A DNA stretch of 28,983 nucleotides from positions 1-28,983 of the forward strand of contig JBKHXN010000002.1 of the NCBI GenBank assembly GCA_046565985.1, in the 5' to 3' direction. How positions within the stretch are numbered: position 1 is the stretch's first letter; each line of letters opens with the position of its first letter. The stretch is from Polycyclovorans sp046565985. Its GTDB lineage: Bacteria; Pseudomonadota; Gammaproteobacteria; Nevskiales; Nevskiaceae. Below the pieces are notes generated by a model. That model made no database searches. It was not told the origin of the DNA and saw nothing but the letters and a program-made list of their open reading frames with translations. Below are positions 8,346 through 16,099 of the stretch, piece after piece. A program made the position numbers and the translations under genes.

Positions 8346-8651
8346 TTAGAAGGCGATCTTGCCGGTCAGCGTCTGCCACCACATCTTCCAGTCGCCGAGG
8401 TAGCTTTTCCACGGGTACTTGAAGGTGGCCGGCTTGTTGTGCTCGAAGTAGAAGTGCCCCACCCAGGCAAAGGCATAGCCCTGCACGAAGGCCACGGCGA
8501 TCAGCCACCAGGTCTGGGTCAGCAGCGCCACCACCAGCAGCACCAGCCCCAGGCTGGTGCCGATGAAGTGCAGGCGCCGGCAGGTGCGGTTGGAATGTTC
8601 CTGCAGGTAGTAGGGGTAGAACTCGGCAAACGTGCGATATTCGGTGCTCAT
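8346..8651 (-). CDS. DUF962 / Mpo1-like small membrane protein
   Basis: A 101-residue protein of the DUF962 (YGL010w/Mpo1-like) family. The conserved N-terminal pattern HSNRTCRRLHFIGT (His19, His28) and C-terminal pattern GHFYFEHNKPATFKYPWKS are present, with two hydrophobic segments between them (about 30-48 and 50-66). In yeast, Mpo1 is an iron-dependent dioxygenase acting on 2-hydroxy fatty acids, with the conserved histidines as likely metal ligands; bacterial members are uncharacterised, so activity here is only suggested. It lies 54 bases upstream of mnmG on the same strand and is divergent from the rimB-rimK operon. Confidence 0.85.
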   Translation of the reverse strand: MSTEYRTFAEFYPYYLQEHSNRTCRRLHFIGTSLGLVLLVVALLTQTWWLIAVAFVQGYAFAWVGHFYFEHNKPATFKYPWKSYLGDWKMWWQTLTGKIAF

Positions 8652-8741
8652 GGCGCGCGTACTCCATAGACTGCGTCAGAATGTGGCCCAGTATTCCGGG
8701 TCCGGTCTTCCGGGGCAATCGTAAATCCGTCCTATCCGCCG

Positions 8742-9185
8742 ATGTCCGAGTCCTCCCTACCTGCTGCGTCTGCCACCGTGCTGGGCTGGCGTGAATGGCT
8801 GGCGCTGCCCGATCTCTCGGTGCGGCGCATCAAGGCCAAGGTGGATACCGGCGCCCGCACCTCGGCGCTGGCGGCTTTCGGCATCGAGCGCACCGATGAC
8901 CAGCACATCCGCTTCGGCCTGCGCCCCCTGCAGACCTCGCGCCGCGAGCTGTGGTGCGAGACGCGGCTGCACGACGAGCGCTGGGTGACCGATTCCGGCG
9001 GCCACCGCGAGTTCCGCCCCTTCATCCTCACCCGCGTGACGCTGGGGGAGGACAGCTGGATGGTGGAACTGTCGCTCACCGCGCGCCCGGCGCTGCGCTT
9101 CCGCCTGCTGCTCGGACGCAGCGCGCTGGCGGGTCGTTACCTGGTCCGTCCGGACGCGTCCTACCTGCTGGGGAAGCGCCGTTGA
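8742..9185 (+). CDS. rimB: RimB-type retropepsin-like protease (Zn_protease/COG4067 family)
   Basis: A 147-residue protein of the family annotated as putative ATP-dependent zinc protease, now seen as retropepsin-like. It has the aspartyl-protease-like motif VDTGARTSAL (Asp35-Thr36-Gly37) in the conserved context IKAKVDTGA, and the second conserved box FRLLLGRSAL near the C-terminus, which resembles the flap and psi-loop end of this family. In pseudomonads a protein of this family (RimB) is encoded with RimK and modulates its ribosomal glutamylation. Here its stop overlaps the rimK start by 4 bases (TTGA), so the two are translationally coupled. Symbol assigned by analogy. Confidence 0.8.
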   Translation: MSESSLPAASATVLGWREWLALPDLSVRRIKAKVDTGARTSALAAFGIERTDDQHIRFGLRPLQTSRRELWCETRLHDERWVTDSGGHREFRPFILTRVTLGEDSWMVELSLTARPALRFRLLLGRSALAGRYLVRPDASYLLGKRR

Positions 9186-10087
9186 AGATCGCCTTGCTGT
9201 CGCGCAACCGCCGCCTCTATTCCACGCGGCGCCTGATCGAGGCGGCCGAGGCCCGCGGCCACAGCGTGCAGGTCATCGACGTGCTGCGCTGCTACATGAA
9301 CATCGCGCCGCATCATCCGGAGATCCATTATCGCGGCCGCCGCCTGGGCAGTTTCGACGCCGTGATCCCCCGCATCGGCGCGTCGGTGACCTTCTACGGG
9401 ACCGCCGTGGTGCGGCAGTTCGAGATGATGGGCGTGTACAGCCTCAACGAATCGGTCGCCATCACCCGTGCGCGCGACAAGCTGCGCGCCCTGCAGCTGC
9501 TGGCGCGCAAGGGCATCGGCATGCCGCGCTCGGGCTTTGCCCACGCGCCGGACGATACCCGCGACCTGATCCGGCTGGTCGGCGGCGCACCGATGGTGAT
9601 CAAGCTGATCGAGGGCACCCAGGGGCAGGGCGTGGTGCTGGCCGAGACCGACGAGGCGGCGGCCTCGGTCATCGACGCCTTTCGTGGCCTGGACGCCTAC
9701 TTTCTCGCCCAGGAATTCATCGGCGAAGCGCGCGGCACCGACATCCGCTGCTTCGTCATCGGCAACAAGGTGGTGGCGGCCATGCAGCGTACCGCCAAGC
9801 CGGGTGAGTTCCGCTCCAACCTGCACCGGGGCGGCACGGCGCAGGCGGTGAAGATCACCCCCGCCGAGCGGCGCACCGCGATCCGCGCCGCGCGCATTAT
9901 GGGGCTCAACGTGGCGGGCGTGGACATCCTGCGCTCGCGCGAAGGGCCGGCGGTGATGGAGGTGAATTCCTCGCCGGGCCTGGAGGGCATCGAGGCGGCC
10001 ACCGGCGTGGATATTGCCGACCAGATCATCGCCTTCGCCGAACAGCACGCCGCGCCGCTGCGCAACCGTACCCGGGGCGCCGGATGA
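9182..10087 (+). CDS. rimK: RimK, ATP-grasp glutamate ligase for ribosomal protein S6
   Basis: RimK uses ATP to add glutamates to the C-terminus of ribosomal protein S6 and can make poly-alpha-glutamate. The 301-residue protein follows E. coli RimK closely from end to end: HYRGRRL, FDAVIPRIG, VTFYGTAVVRQFEMMG, LNESVAITRARDKL, KLIEGTQGQGVVLAE (ATP-grasp loop), DIRCFVIG, FRSNLHRGG and the metal-binding end VMEVNSSPGLEGIE. The best start is TTG at 9182, which overlaps the rimB stop as TTGA and gives the family N-terminus KIALLSRNRRLYS; upstream in-frame ATGs lie inside rimB. The stop overlaps the next ATG (ATGA, 10084). Three coupled genes indicate one functional unit. Confidence 0.95.
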   Translation: MKIALLSRNRRLYSTRRLIEAAEARGHSVQVIDVLRCYMNIAPHHPEIHYRGRRLGSFDAVIPRIGASVTFYGTAVVRQFEMMGVYSLNESVAITRARDKLRALQLLARKGIGMPRSGFAHAPDDTRDLIRLVGGAPMVIKLIEGTQGQGVVLAETDEAAASVIDAFRGLDAYFLAQEFIGEARGTDIRCFVIGNKVVAAMQRTAKPGEFRSNLHRGGTAQAVKITPAERRTAIRAARIMGLNVAGVDILRSREGPAVMEVNSSPGLEGIEAATGVDIADQIIAFAEQHAAPLRNRTRGAG

Positions 10088-11118
10088 GCGTCGCGCCCTT
10101 TCTGATCGCCGGCCAGGCGGTCGCGCCGGGCCGCAAGCTCACGGCGCAGATCGCGGTCGCCAATCTCTACACCAGCACGCCGGTGACGCTGCCGGTGCGC
10201 GTGCTGCACGGGCGCCGGCCGGGGCCGGTGCTGTTCATCAGCGCGGCGCTGCACGGCGACGAGATCATCGGCGTGGAGATCATCCGCCGCCTGCTGCTGA
10301 TGCCGGCGCTGCAGAAACTGGCGGGCACGCTGCTCGCCGTGCCGGTGGTCAATACGCTGGCGTTTCTGCACCACTCCCGCTACCTGCCGGACCGGCGCGA
10401 CCTCAACCGCAGTTTTCCCGGCAGCGAGTCGGGATCGCTGGCGGCGCGCATCGCGCACCTGTTTCTCAAGGAGGTGGTCGGTCGCGCGCAGTACGGCATC
10501 GACCTGCACACCGGCGCGCAGCACCGGCCCAACCTGCCGCAGATCCGCGCCAATCTGGACCACCCGGAATCCCTGCGTCTGGCGCAGGCCTTCGGCGCCC
10601 CGCTGTTGCTCAACTCCGAGCCCACCGCCGGCACGCTGCGCGAGTACACCACCCGTCACGGCATCCCGGTGCTGCTGTACGAATCCAGCGAGGCGCTGCG
10701 CTACGACGAGCTCAGCATCCGCATCGGCGTGCGCGGCGTGGTCAACGTGCTGCGGGCGCTGAAGATGCTGCCGGGAACGCCCGCGCGCAGCGCCACGCCG
10801 CCCATCATCGCGCGCTCCAGCACCTGGGTCCGCGCACCCACCAGCGGCATCCTGCGCGCGCAGGCCGACCTGGGCCGGCACGTGCGCAAGGGCGAGCTGC
10901 TGGGGGTGGTCGGCGACCCGCTCGGCGAGACCGACGTGGCGGTCACCAGCACCGCCTCGGGCATCGTCATCGGCCGCACCCATCTGCCGCTGGTGCACGA
11001 GGGCGACGCGCTGTTCCACATCGCCCGTCTCGACGACGAGCACGCCCAGCGGGTAGCGCGGCGCATGAAGTCGGAGCGCGCAGCGCGCGGCCGGGGCGGC
11101 ACGCCACGCATCGTCTGA
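10084..11118 (+). CDS. M14-family zinc hydrolase (succinylglutamate desuccinylase/aspartoacylase-like)
   Basis: A 344-residue protein of the AstE/AspA branch of the M14 carboxypeptidase clan. The zinc motif HGDE (His57, Glu60) and the third ligand His142 in DLHTG are present, as is the conserved substrate-binding DLNRSFPG (106-113). The C-terminal 110 residues form a barrel-sandwich (biotinyl/lipoyl-like) module, with SGILRAQADLG and TASGIVIGR as the repeated turns. Known relatives cleave amide bonds next to acidic amino acids. Immediate coupling to rimK (4-base overlap) suggests a role in handling glutamate tails or products made by RimK; this is inference. A free-standing catabolic role is possible, but no ast genes are nearby. 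Confidence 0.85.
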   Translation: MSVAPFLIAGQAVAPGRKLTAQIAVANLYTSTPVTLPVRVLHGRRPGPVLFISAALHGDEIIGVEIIRRLLLMPALQKLAGTLLAVPVVNTLAFLHHSRYLPDRRDLNRSFPGSESGSLAARIAHLFLKEVVGRAQYGIDLHTGAQHRPNLPQIRANLDHPESLRLAQAFGAPLLLNSEPTAGTLREYTTRHGIPVLLYESSEALRYDELSIRIGVRGVVNVLRALKMLPGTPARSATPPIIARSSTWVRAPTSGILRAQADLGRHVRKGELLGVVGDPLGETDVAVTSTASGIVIGRTHLPLVHEGDALFHIARLDDEHAQRVARRMKSERAARGRGGTPRIV

Positions 11119-11149
11119 ATGGCCCCAGATTCGCGCGCAATGATGTGCC

Positions 11150-11180
11150 ATTAAATTAAATAAAAAATATTTAATTTAAT
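11150..11180. repeat. AT-only 13-bp inverted repeat upstream of the nqr operon
   Basis: ATTAAATTAAATA (11150-11162) and its perfect reverse complement TATTTAATTTAAT (11168-11180) flank a loop of five A. A further AT-only stretch runs to 11192. This island contrasts sharply with the surrounding DNA. It lies 32 bases after the M14 gene stop and 164 bases before nqrA. It could be a bidirectional weak terminator, a UP-element or nucleoid-protein site, or an operator. Confidence 0.7.
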
Positions 11181-11235
11181 AAATAATTTAATCCGCTCTG
11201 CCGGTGCCGCCCCGCGGATGCTGCCCGGACGGTCT

Positions 11236-11274
11236 CCCGCGCGCTGTGGCGCGCACCGCACCGGGGCGCGCGGG
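11236..11274 (+). repeat. GC-rich stem-loop upstream of nqrA
   Basis: CCCGCGCGC (11236-11244) pairs perfectly with GCGCGCGGG (11266-11274); the 21-base loop can pair further (GTG/CAC). No T-tract follows, so it is not a standard intrinsic terminator. It lies between the AT-rich repeat and the candidate nqrA -10. Confidence 0.5.
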
Positions 11275-11298
11275 TAGCGTCCGATGCGGGCTTTTCCG

Positions 11299-11304
11299 TA
11301 GAAT
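11299..11304 (+). promoter_or_regulatory. Candidate -10 element of the nqr operon
   Basis: TAGAAT (5 of 6) lies 40 bases before the nqrA GTG. The sequence 17 bases upstream is a poor -35, so activation or an extended control region would be needed if it is used. Confidence 0.3.
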
Positions 11305-11343
11305 CTCGCGCTGTTTCCGCAACCCTACCCAGGCAGCCCGCAC

Positions 11344-12705
11344 GTGGACATCACGCGCATCACCATCAAGAAGGGCCTGAACCTGCCGATCACCGGCCGG
11401 CCGGCCCAGGACAAGGTCCATTCCGCGCCTGCGGTCACCACCGTGGGCCTGGTCGGCAGCGATTACATCGGCCTCAAGCCCACCATGTTCGTGGAGGAGG
11501 GCTCGCGCATCAAGCTCGGCCAGCCGCTGTTCGAGGACAAGCGCACGCCGGGCGTGATCTACACCGCGCCGGCCGCCGGTACGGTGGTGACGATCAACCG
11601 TGGCGCGCGCCGCGTGCTGCAGTCGGTGGTGATCCGGCTCGACGGTCACGAGGAAGTCAGTTTCGAGGCGCACGACGCCAGCCGCCTCGCCAGCCTGCCT
11701 GCGGAGCGCGTGCGCGAGCAGCTGCTGCAGTCCGGCCTGTGGACCGCGCTGCGTACCCGCCCGTACAGCAAGGTGCCGCAGCCGGCGAGCACGCCTGCGG
11801 CGATCTTCGTCACCGCCATGGACAGCAACCCGCTGGCGCCCGATCCGGAGCCGATCATCCAGGCGCACGCCGCCGACTTCAGTGCCGGGCTGACGGTGCT
11901 CAGCCGCCTGACGCAGGGCGAGATCTTTGTCTGCCGTGCGCCGGGTGCCAGGACGCCCGCGCCCGAGCTGGAGCAGCTGCGGCTGGCGGAATTTGCCGGC
12001 CCGCACCCGGCCGGCCTGCCGGGCACGCATATCCATTTTCTCAAGCCGGTCGGTGTCACGCGCACGGTCTGGCATATCGGCTACCAGGACGTGATCGCGG
12101 TGGGCAAGCTGTTCACCACCGGCCGGCTGTGGACCGAGCGGGTCATCGCCCTGGCCGGCCCGCTGGTCAAGCAGCCGCGACTGATCCGCACCCGGGTCGG
12201 CGCCAACATCGAGGAGCTGATCGCCGGCCAGATCCACAACGTGGAAGGGCGCGCGCTCTCGGGTTCGGTGTTCAACGGCCGCAGCGCGCGCGGCTGGGCG
12301 GCCTACCTGTCGCCGTACCACAACCAGATCACCGTGCTCGGCGAGGGCCGCCACCGCGAGATGTTCGGCTGGATCCGCCCGGGCGTGGACCGCTTTTCCA
12401 AGTCCAACGTGTTCTTCTCGGCGCTGCGGCGCGCCACCCGCACGTTCGGCTTCACCACCACCACCAACGGCTCGCCGCGCGCCATGGTGCCGATCGGCAA
12501 TTACGAGTCGGTGATGCCGCTGGATATCCTGCCCACGCAACTGTTGCGCTATCTGCTGGTCAAGGATACGGAGACCGCGCAGAAGCTCGGCGCCCTCGAG
12601 CTCGACGAGGAAGACCTGGCGCTGTGCTCCTACGTGTGCGTGGGCAAGTACGAATTTGGACCGGTGCTGCGCGAGAACCTCGAACAGATCGAGGCTGAAG
12701 GCTAG
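11344..12705 (+). CDS. nqrA: Na+-translocating NADH:quinone reductase subunit A
   Basis: NqrA is the large peripheral cytoplasmic-side subunit of the Na+-NQR complex, associated with quinone binding and interaction with NqrB. The 453-residue product begins with the conserved ITIKKGLNLPITG (from residue 6). It contains the family segments YIGLKPTMFVEEG, GVIYTAPAAGTVVTINRG and PMDILPTQLLR-like VMPLDILPTQLLR near the C-terminus, and ends with the cysteine-bearing LCSYVCVGKYEFG. The length matches the family. The GTG at 11344 is the best start because it gives only five residues ahead of the conserved N-terminus; the ribosome binding site is weak. It is the first gene of nqrABCDEFM. The gene following is 111 bases away, unlike the other, tight junctions. 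Confidence 0.97.
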   Translation: MDITRITIKKGLNLPITGRPAQDKVHSAPAVTTVGLVGSDYIGLKPTMFVEEGSRIKLGQPLFEDKRTPGVIYTAPAAGTVVTINRGARRVLQSVVIRLDGHEEVSFEAHDASRLASLPAERVREQLLQSGLWTALRTRPYSKVPQPASTPAAIFVTAMDSNPLAPDPEPIIQAHAADFSAGLTVLSRLTQGEIFVCRAPGARTPAPELEQLRLAEFAGPHPAGLPGTHIHFLKPVGVTRTVWHIGYQDVIAVGKLFTTGRLWTERVIALAGPLVKQPRLIRTRVGANIEELIAGQIHNVEGRALSGSVFNGRSARGWAAYLSPYHNQITVLGEGRHREMFGWIRPGVDRFSKSNVFFSALRRATRTFGFTTTTNGSPRAMVPIGNYESVMPLDILPTQLLRYLLVKDTETAQKLGALELDEEDLALCSYVCVGKYEFGPVLRENLEQIEAEG

Positions 12706-12713
12706 ACGCCGGC

Positions 12714-12733
12714 GCGGCCGTGCGAACGGCCGC
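12714..12733 (+). repeat. Hairpin with GNRA loop between nqrA and nqrB
   Basis: GCGGCCGT (12714-12721), loop GCGA, ACGGCCGC (12726-12733): a perfect 8-bp stem closed by a GNRA-type tetraloop, 8 bases after the nqrA stop. It is followed by GGGGTTTG, so only three T. Possible attenuator or 3'-end stabiliser of the nqrA message. Confidence 0.6.
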
Positions 12734-12759
12734 GGGGTTTGAACGATGGGGTCACGGTA

Positions 12760-12791
12760 CCTGCGCGCCCTTTAGAGGGTGGCGGCGCAGG
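12760..12791 (+). repeat. Second stem-loop just upstream of the nqrB ribosome binding site
   Basis: CCTGCGC (12760-12766) pairs with GCGCAGG (12785-12791); inside, CCCT (12768-12771) pairs with AGGG (12776-12779) around loop TTAG. It ends 25 bases before the nqrB ATG. Confidence 0.5.
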
Positions 12792-12816
12792 CCACCAACA
12801 TACTGCGAAGGTTGCC

Positions 12817-14034
12817 ATGTCCGGAATCCGTAATTTTCTCGATCAGATTCACCCCCTGTTTGCCAAGGGCGGCAAGTTCGAGAAGCTGTACGCCGTCTAC
12901 GAGATGGTGGACACCTTCTTCTACTCGCCGTCCGATACCGCACGCGGGGCGCCGCACGTGCGTGACGGCATCGATCTCAAGCGGGTGATGATCTACGTCT
13001 GGATGGCCACCTTCCCGGCGGTCATCGTCGGCTGCTGGAACGTCGGCTACCAGGCCAACAGCGCCATGCAGGCGATGGGCCTCACCGACGTGGACAACTG
13101 GCGCCAGGTGATCCTGCACTACTTCGGCTATGACCCCAACAACGCCATCGCCTGCTTCGTGCACGGGCTCACGTACTGGGTGCCGGTGTATCTGACCACC
13201 TTCATCGTCGGCGGCATCTGCGAGGTGATCTTCGCCGCGATCCGCAACCACGAGGTCAACGAAGGCTTCTTCGTCACTTCCATCCTGTTCTCGCTGATTC
13301 TGCCGCCGGACATTCCGCTGTGGCAGGTCGCGGCCGGCATCGCGTTCGGCGTGGTGGTGGGCAAGGAGATCTTCGGCGGCACCGGCAAGAACTTCCTCAA
13401 CCCGGCGCTGGTGGGCCGTGCGTTCCTGTACTTTGCCTACCCGGCGCAGATGTCCGGCGACGCGGTGTGGACGGCGGTGGACGGCTGGTCCGGCGCCACC
13501 ACGCTGGGCATCGCCAAGCTCGAAGGCCTGGCCGGCGTGGAAGCCGCGGGCATCAGCTGGATGCAGACCTTCCTGGGCGTGGAGCAGGGCAGCACCGGCG
13601 AGGTCTCGGCGCTCGCCATCCTGATCGGCGGAGCGTTCCTGATGATCACCGGCATCGCCTCCTGGCGCATCATCTTCGGCGTGTTCTTCGGCATGCTGGG
13701 GACGGTGCTGCTGTTCAACCTGATCGGCTCCGAGCGCAACCCGATGTTCGCGCTGCCCTGGTACTGGCACCTCACCATCGGCGGCTTTGCATTCGGCATG
13801 ATCTTCATGGCCACCGATCCGGTCTCCGCCGCCATGACCGATACCGGACGCTGGATCTACGGGGCCCTGATCGGCTTCGTCACGGTGCTGATCCGCGTGG
13901 TCAACCCGGCGTTCCCGGAGACCATCATGCTGGCGATCCTGTTCGCCAACATCTTTGCTCCGCTGATTGATTACGGGGTGATGCGCGCCAACATCGCCCG
14001 CCGCACACGCCGCCTGGCCGCGGCATCGGCCTGA
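12817..14034 (+). CDS. nqrB: Na+-NQR subunit B, membrane flavoprotein
   Basis: NqrB is a multi-spanning inner-membrane subunit that carries covalent FMN and riboflavin and forms part of the Na+ path. The 405-residue product has about ten hydrophobic segments and the conserved stretches HVRDGIDLKRVMI, NHEVNEGFFVTSILF, GGTGKNFLNPALVGRAF and ATDPVSAA. The flavin attachment motif SGAT (225-228) is intact, with Thr228 as the predicted FMN-linked residue. The ATG at 12817 is preferred because it matches the family N-terminus and follows a GAAGG ribosome binding site; an in-frame ATG at 12739 would add 26 residues and overlap the intercistronic hairpins. Confidence 0.97.
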   Translation: MSGIRNFLDQIHPLFAKGGKFEKLYAVYEMVDTFFYSPSDTARGAPHVRDGIDLKRVMIYVWMATFPAVIVGCWNVGYQANSAMQAMGLTDVDNWRQVILHYFGYDPNNAIACFVHGLTYWVPVYLTTFIVGGICEVIFAAIRNHEVNEGFFVTSILFSLILPPDIPLWQVAAGIAFGVVVGKEIFGGTGKNFLNPALVGRAFLYFAYPAQMSGDAVWTAVDGWSGATTLGIAKLEGLAGVEAAGISWMQTFLGVEQGSTGEVSALAILIGGAFLMITGIASWRIIFGVFFGMLGTVLLFNLIGSERNPMFALPWYWHLTIGGFAFGMIFMATDPVSAAMTDTGRWIYGALIGFVTVLIRVVNPAFPETIMLAILFANIFAPLIDYGVMRANIARRTRRLAAASA

Positions 14035-14044
14035 GGACACGCCC

Positions 14045-14809
14045 ATGGCGCTCAACAAGGACAGCAAGGCCTACACCATCGTCGCCGCCCTGGCGATCTG
14101 CCTGGTCGGCTCGATCATGGTCTCCACCGCCGCGGTGGTGCTCAAGCCCCTGCAGCAGACCAACCGCCTCCTCGACAAGCAGGTCAACATCCTGCGGGTG
14201 GCGGGCCTCTACCAGCCGGGCATGGACGTGGCCGCCGCATTCCGGCAGATCGAGCCGAAGCTGATCGACTACGCCACCGGCGAATACGTCAGCGACCGTG
14301 ATCCCCTGACCTATGACCAGTACAAGGCGGCCAAGGAGGGCGAACTGCGGGTGCCGCTGTCCAAGTCCGAGGATATCGCCGGCATCAACGCGCGGGCGCG
14401 CTACGGCACCGTGTACCTGGTGAAGAACGAGGATGGCAGCGTCCGCAGCTACGTGCTGCCCATCCACGGTTACGGCCTGTGGTCCACCCTGTACGGATTT
14501 CTCGCGCTTGAAGCCGACGGCAACACCGTGCGCGGCATCAACTTCTACCAGCACGCCGAGACCCCCGGTCTGGGTGGCGAGGTGGACAATCCCAAGTGGA
14601 GGGCCCAGTGGCAGGGCAAGCAGGTCTATGACGAGCAGGGCCAGGTCGCCCTGGGCCTGGTCAAGGGCGGCGCCGGCGCCGACGATATACACGGAGTGGA
14701 CGCCCTGGCCGGCGCCACCCTCACCTCCAACGGGGTGAGCAATCTGGTCAAGTTCTGGATGTCCGAGCAGGGCTACAAGGCCTACCTGGACAAGATGGCA
14801 CGGGGATAG
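14045..14809 (+). CDS. nqrC: Na+-NQR subunit C, periplasmic flavoprotein
   Basis: NqrC carries a covalent FMN on a domain exposed to the periplasm, anchored by one N-terminal transmembrane helix. The 254-residue protein shows that anchor at about residues 11-33. The conserved core includes IHGYGLWSTLYGFLAL and HAETPGLGGEV, and the flavin site GAT followed by LTS. The attachment residue is Thr225, the same number as in Vibrio cholerae, though the residue two before it is Ala rather than the commoner Ser. Ten bases separate it from nqrB and three from nqrD. ApbE, the flavin transferase needed for attachment, is not in this window. Confidence 0.97.
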   Translation: MALNKDSKAYTIVAALAICLVGSIMVSTAAVVLKPLQQTNRLLDKQVNILRVAGLYQPGMDVAAAFRQIEPKLIDYATGEYVSDRDPLTYDQYKAAKEGELRVPLSKSEDIAGINARARYGTVYLVKNEDGSVRSYVLPIHGYGLWSTLYGFLALEADGNTVRGINFYQHAETPGLGGEVDNPKWRAQWQGKQVYDEQGQVALGLVKGGAGADDIHGVDALAGATLTSNGVSNLVKFWMSEQGYKAYLDKMARG

Positions 14810-14812
14810 GAC

Positions 14813-15472
14813 ATGTCTGAAACCAAGAAACTCGTCGTCGGCCCGATCGCCGACAACAACCCCATCATCCTGCAGGTGCTGGGTATCTGCTCGGCGCTCG
14901 CCGTCACCGGGCAGATGCTGCCGGCGCTGATCATGTCCATCGGCCTGACGGCGGTCTGCGCGTTCACCAACCTGTTCGTGAGCCTGATCCGCAACCTCAT
15001 CCCCAACAACATCCGCATCATCGCGCAGATGACCATCGCCGCGGTCGGCGTGATCATCGTGGACCAGCTGCTCAAGGCCTACGCCTATGAGACGAGCAAG
15101 CAGCTGTCGGTGTTCGTCGGCCTGATCCTCACCAACTGCATCGTGCTCGGCCGCGCCGAGGCCTACGCCATGGCCAACCCGCCGATCAAGTCGCTGCTCG
15201 ACGGCATCGGCAACGGCCTGGGCTACAGTGCCATCCTGATGATCGTGGCGTTCTTCCGCGAGCTGTTCGGCTCCGGCAAGCTGTTCGGTGTGGAGATCCT
15301 GCCGCTGGTGACCGAGGGCGGCTGGTACCAGCCCAACGGCCTGATGCTGCTGCCGCCCAGCGCCTTCTTCCTGATCGGCATCATCATCTGGCTGGTGCGG
15401 ACCTGGAAGCCGCAGCAGAACGAGAAACCCGCCTTCCAGATCCACTCCGTGCACCGCACGGAAGTGCTGTAG
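14813..15472 (+). CDS. nqrD: Na+-NQR subunit D
   Basis: NqrD is an integral inner-membrane subunit homologous to NqrE and RnfE; the NqrD/E pair coordinates an iron centre within the membrane. The 219-residue protein has six hydrophobic segments. The expected cysteines are present at Cys26 (LGICSALA) and Cys109 (ILTNCIVLGRAEAYA). It starts three bases after nqrC and ends nine bases before nqrE, as expected for co-translation. Confidence 0.97.
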   Translation: MSETKKLVVGPIADNNPIILQVLGICSALAVTGQMLPALIMSIGLTAVCAFTNLFVSLIRNLIPNNIRIIAQMTIAAVGVIIVDQLLKAYAYETSKQLSVFVGLILTNCIVLGRAEAYAMANPPIKSLLDGIGNGLGYSAILMIVAFFRELFGSGKLFGVEILPLVTEGGWYQPNGLMLLPPSAFFLIGIIIWLVRTWKPQQNEKPAFQIHSVHRTEVL

Positions 15473-15481
15473 GGAGCCGCC

Positions 15482-16087
15482 ATGGAACTGGTCAATCTGG
15501 CCATCAAGGCCGTCTTCGTCGAGAACCTCGCGCTCTCGTTCTTCCTGGGCATGTGCACCTTCCTGGCGATCTCCAAGAAGATCGAGACCGCCTTTGGCCT
15601 GGGGGTCGCGGTCATCGCCGTACAGACCATCACCATGCCGGTGAACAACCTCATCTACCAGTACCTGCTCAAGGACGGCGCGCTGGCCTGGGCCGGGCTG
15701 CCCAACGTGGACCTCTCCTTCCTGGGCCTGATCAGCTACATCGGCGTGATCGCGGCGCTGGTGCAGATCCTGGAGATGACGCTCGACAAGTACGTGCCGG
15801 CGCTCTACAACGCACTGGGCATCTTCCTGCCGCTGATCACCGTCAACTGCGCCATCCTCGGCGGCACGCTGTTCATGGTGGAGCGCGACTACAACCTCGC
15901 CGAATCCACCGTGTACGGCTTCTCCAGCGGCCTGTCCTGGGCGCTGGCCATCGTGCTGCTGGCCGGGGTGCGCGAGAAGCTCAAGTATTCCGACGTGCCG
16001 GACGGCCTGCAGGGTCTGGGCATCACCTTCATCAGCGCCGGTCTGCTGGCCTTTGGCTTCATGGCCTTCTCCGGCATCCAGCTTTAA
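15482..16087 (+). CDS. nqrE: Na+-NQR subunit E
   Basis: NqrE is a six-helix inner-membrane protein that pairs with NqrD in inverted topology. At 201 residues it matches the family. Cys25 (FFLGMCTFLA) and Cys123 (ITVNCAILGG) are the counterparts of the iron-centre cysteines in NqrD. The segment LGVAVIAVQTITMPVNNL is characteristic. It is twelve bases upstream of nqrF. Confidence 0.97.
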   Translation: MELVNLAIKAVFVENLALSFFLGMCTFLAISKKIETAFGLGVAVIAVQTITMPVNNLIYQYLLKDGALAWAGLPNVDLSFLGLISYIGVIAALVQILEMTLDKYVPALYNALGIFLPLITVNCAILGGTLFMVERDYNLAESTVYGFSSGLSWALAIVLLAGVREKLKYSDVPDGLQGLGITFISAGLLAFGFMAFSGIQL

Positions 16088-16099
16088 GGGGTCTGCCTC

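Noticed and set aside
9697..11151. A 484-codon antisense frame across rimK and the M14 gene
   Set aside because: Overlaps two confidently identified, co-translated genes; composition is Arg/Ala/Gln-rich without motifs.
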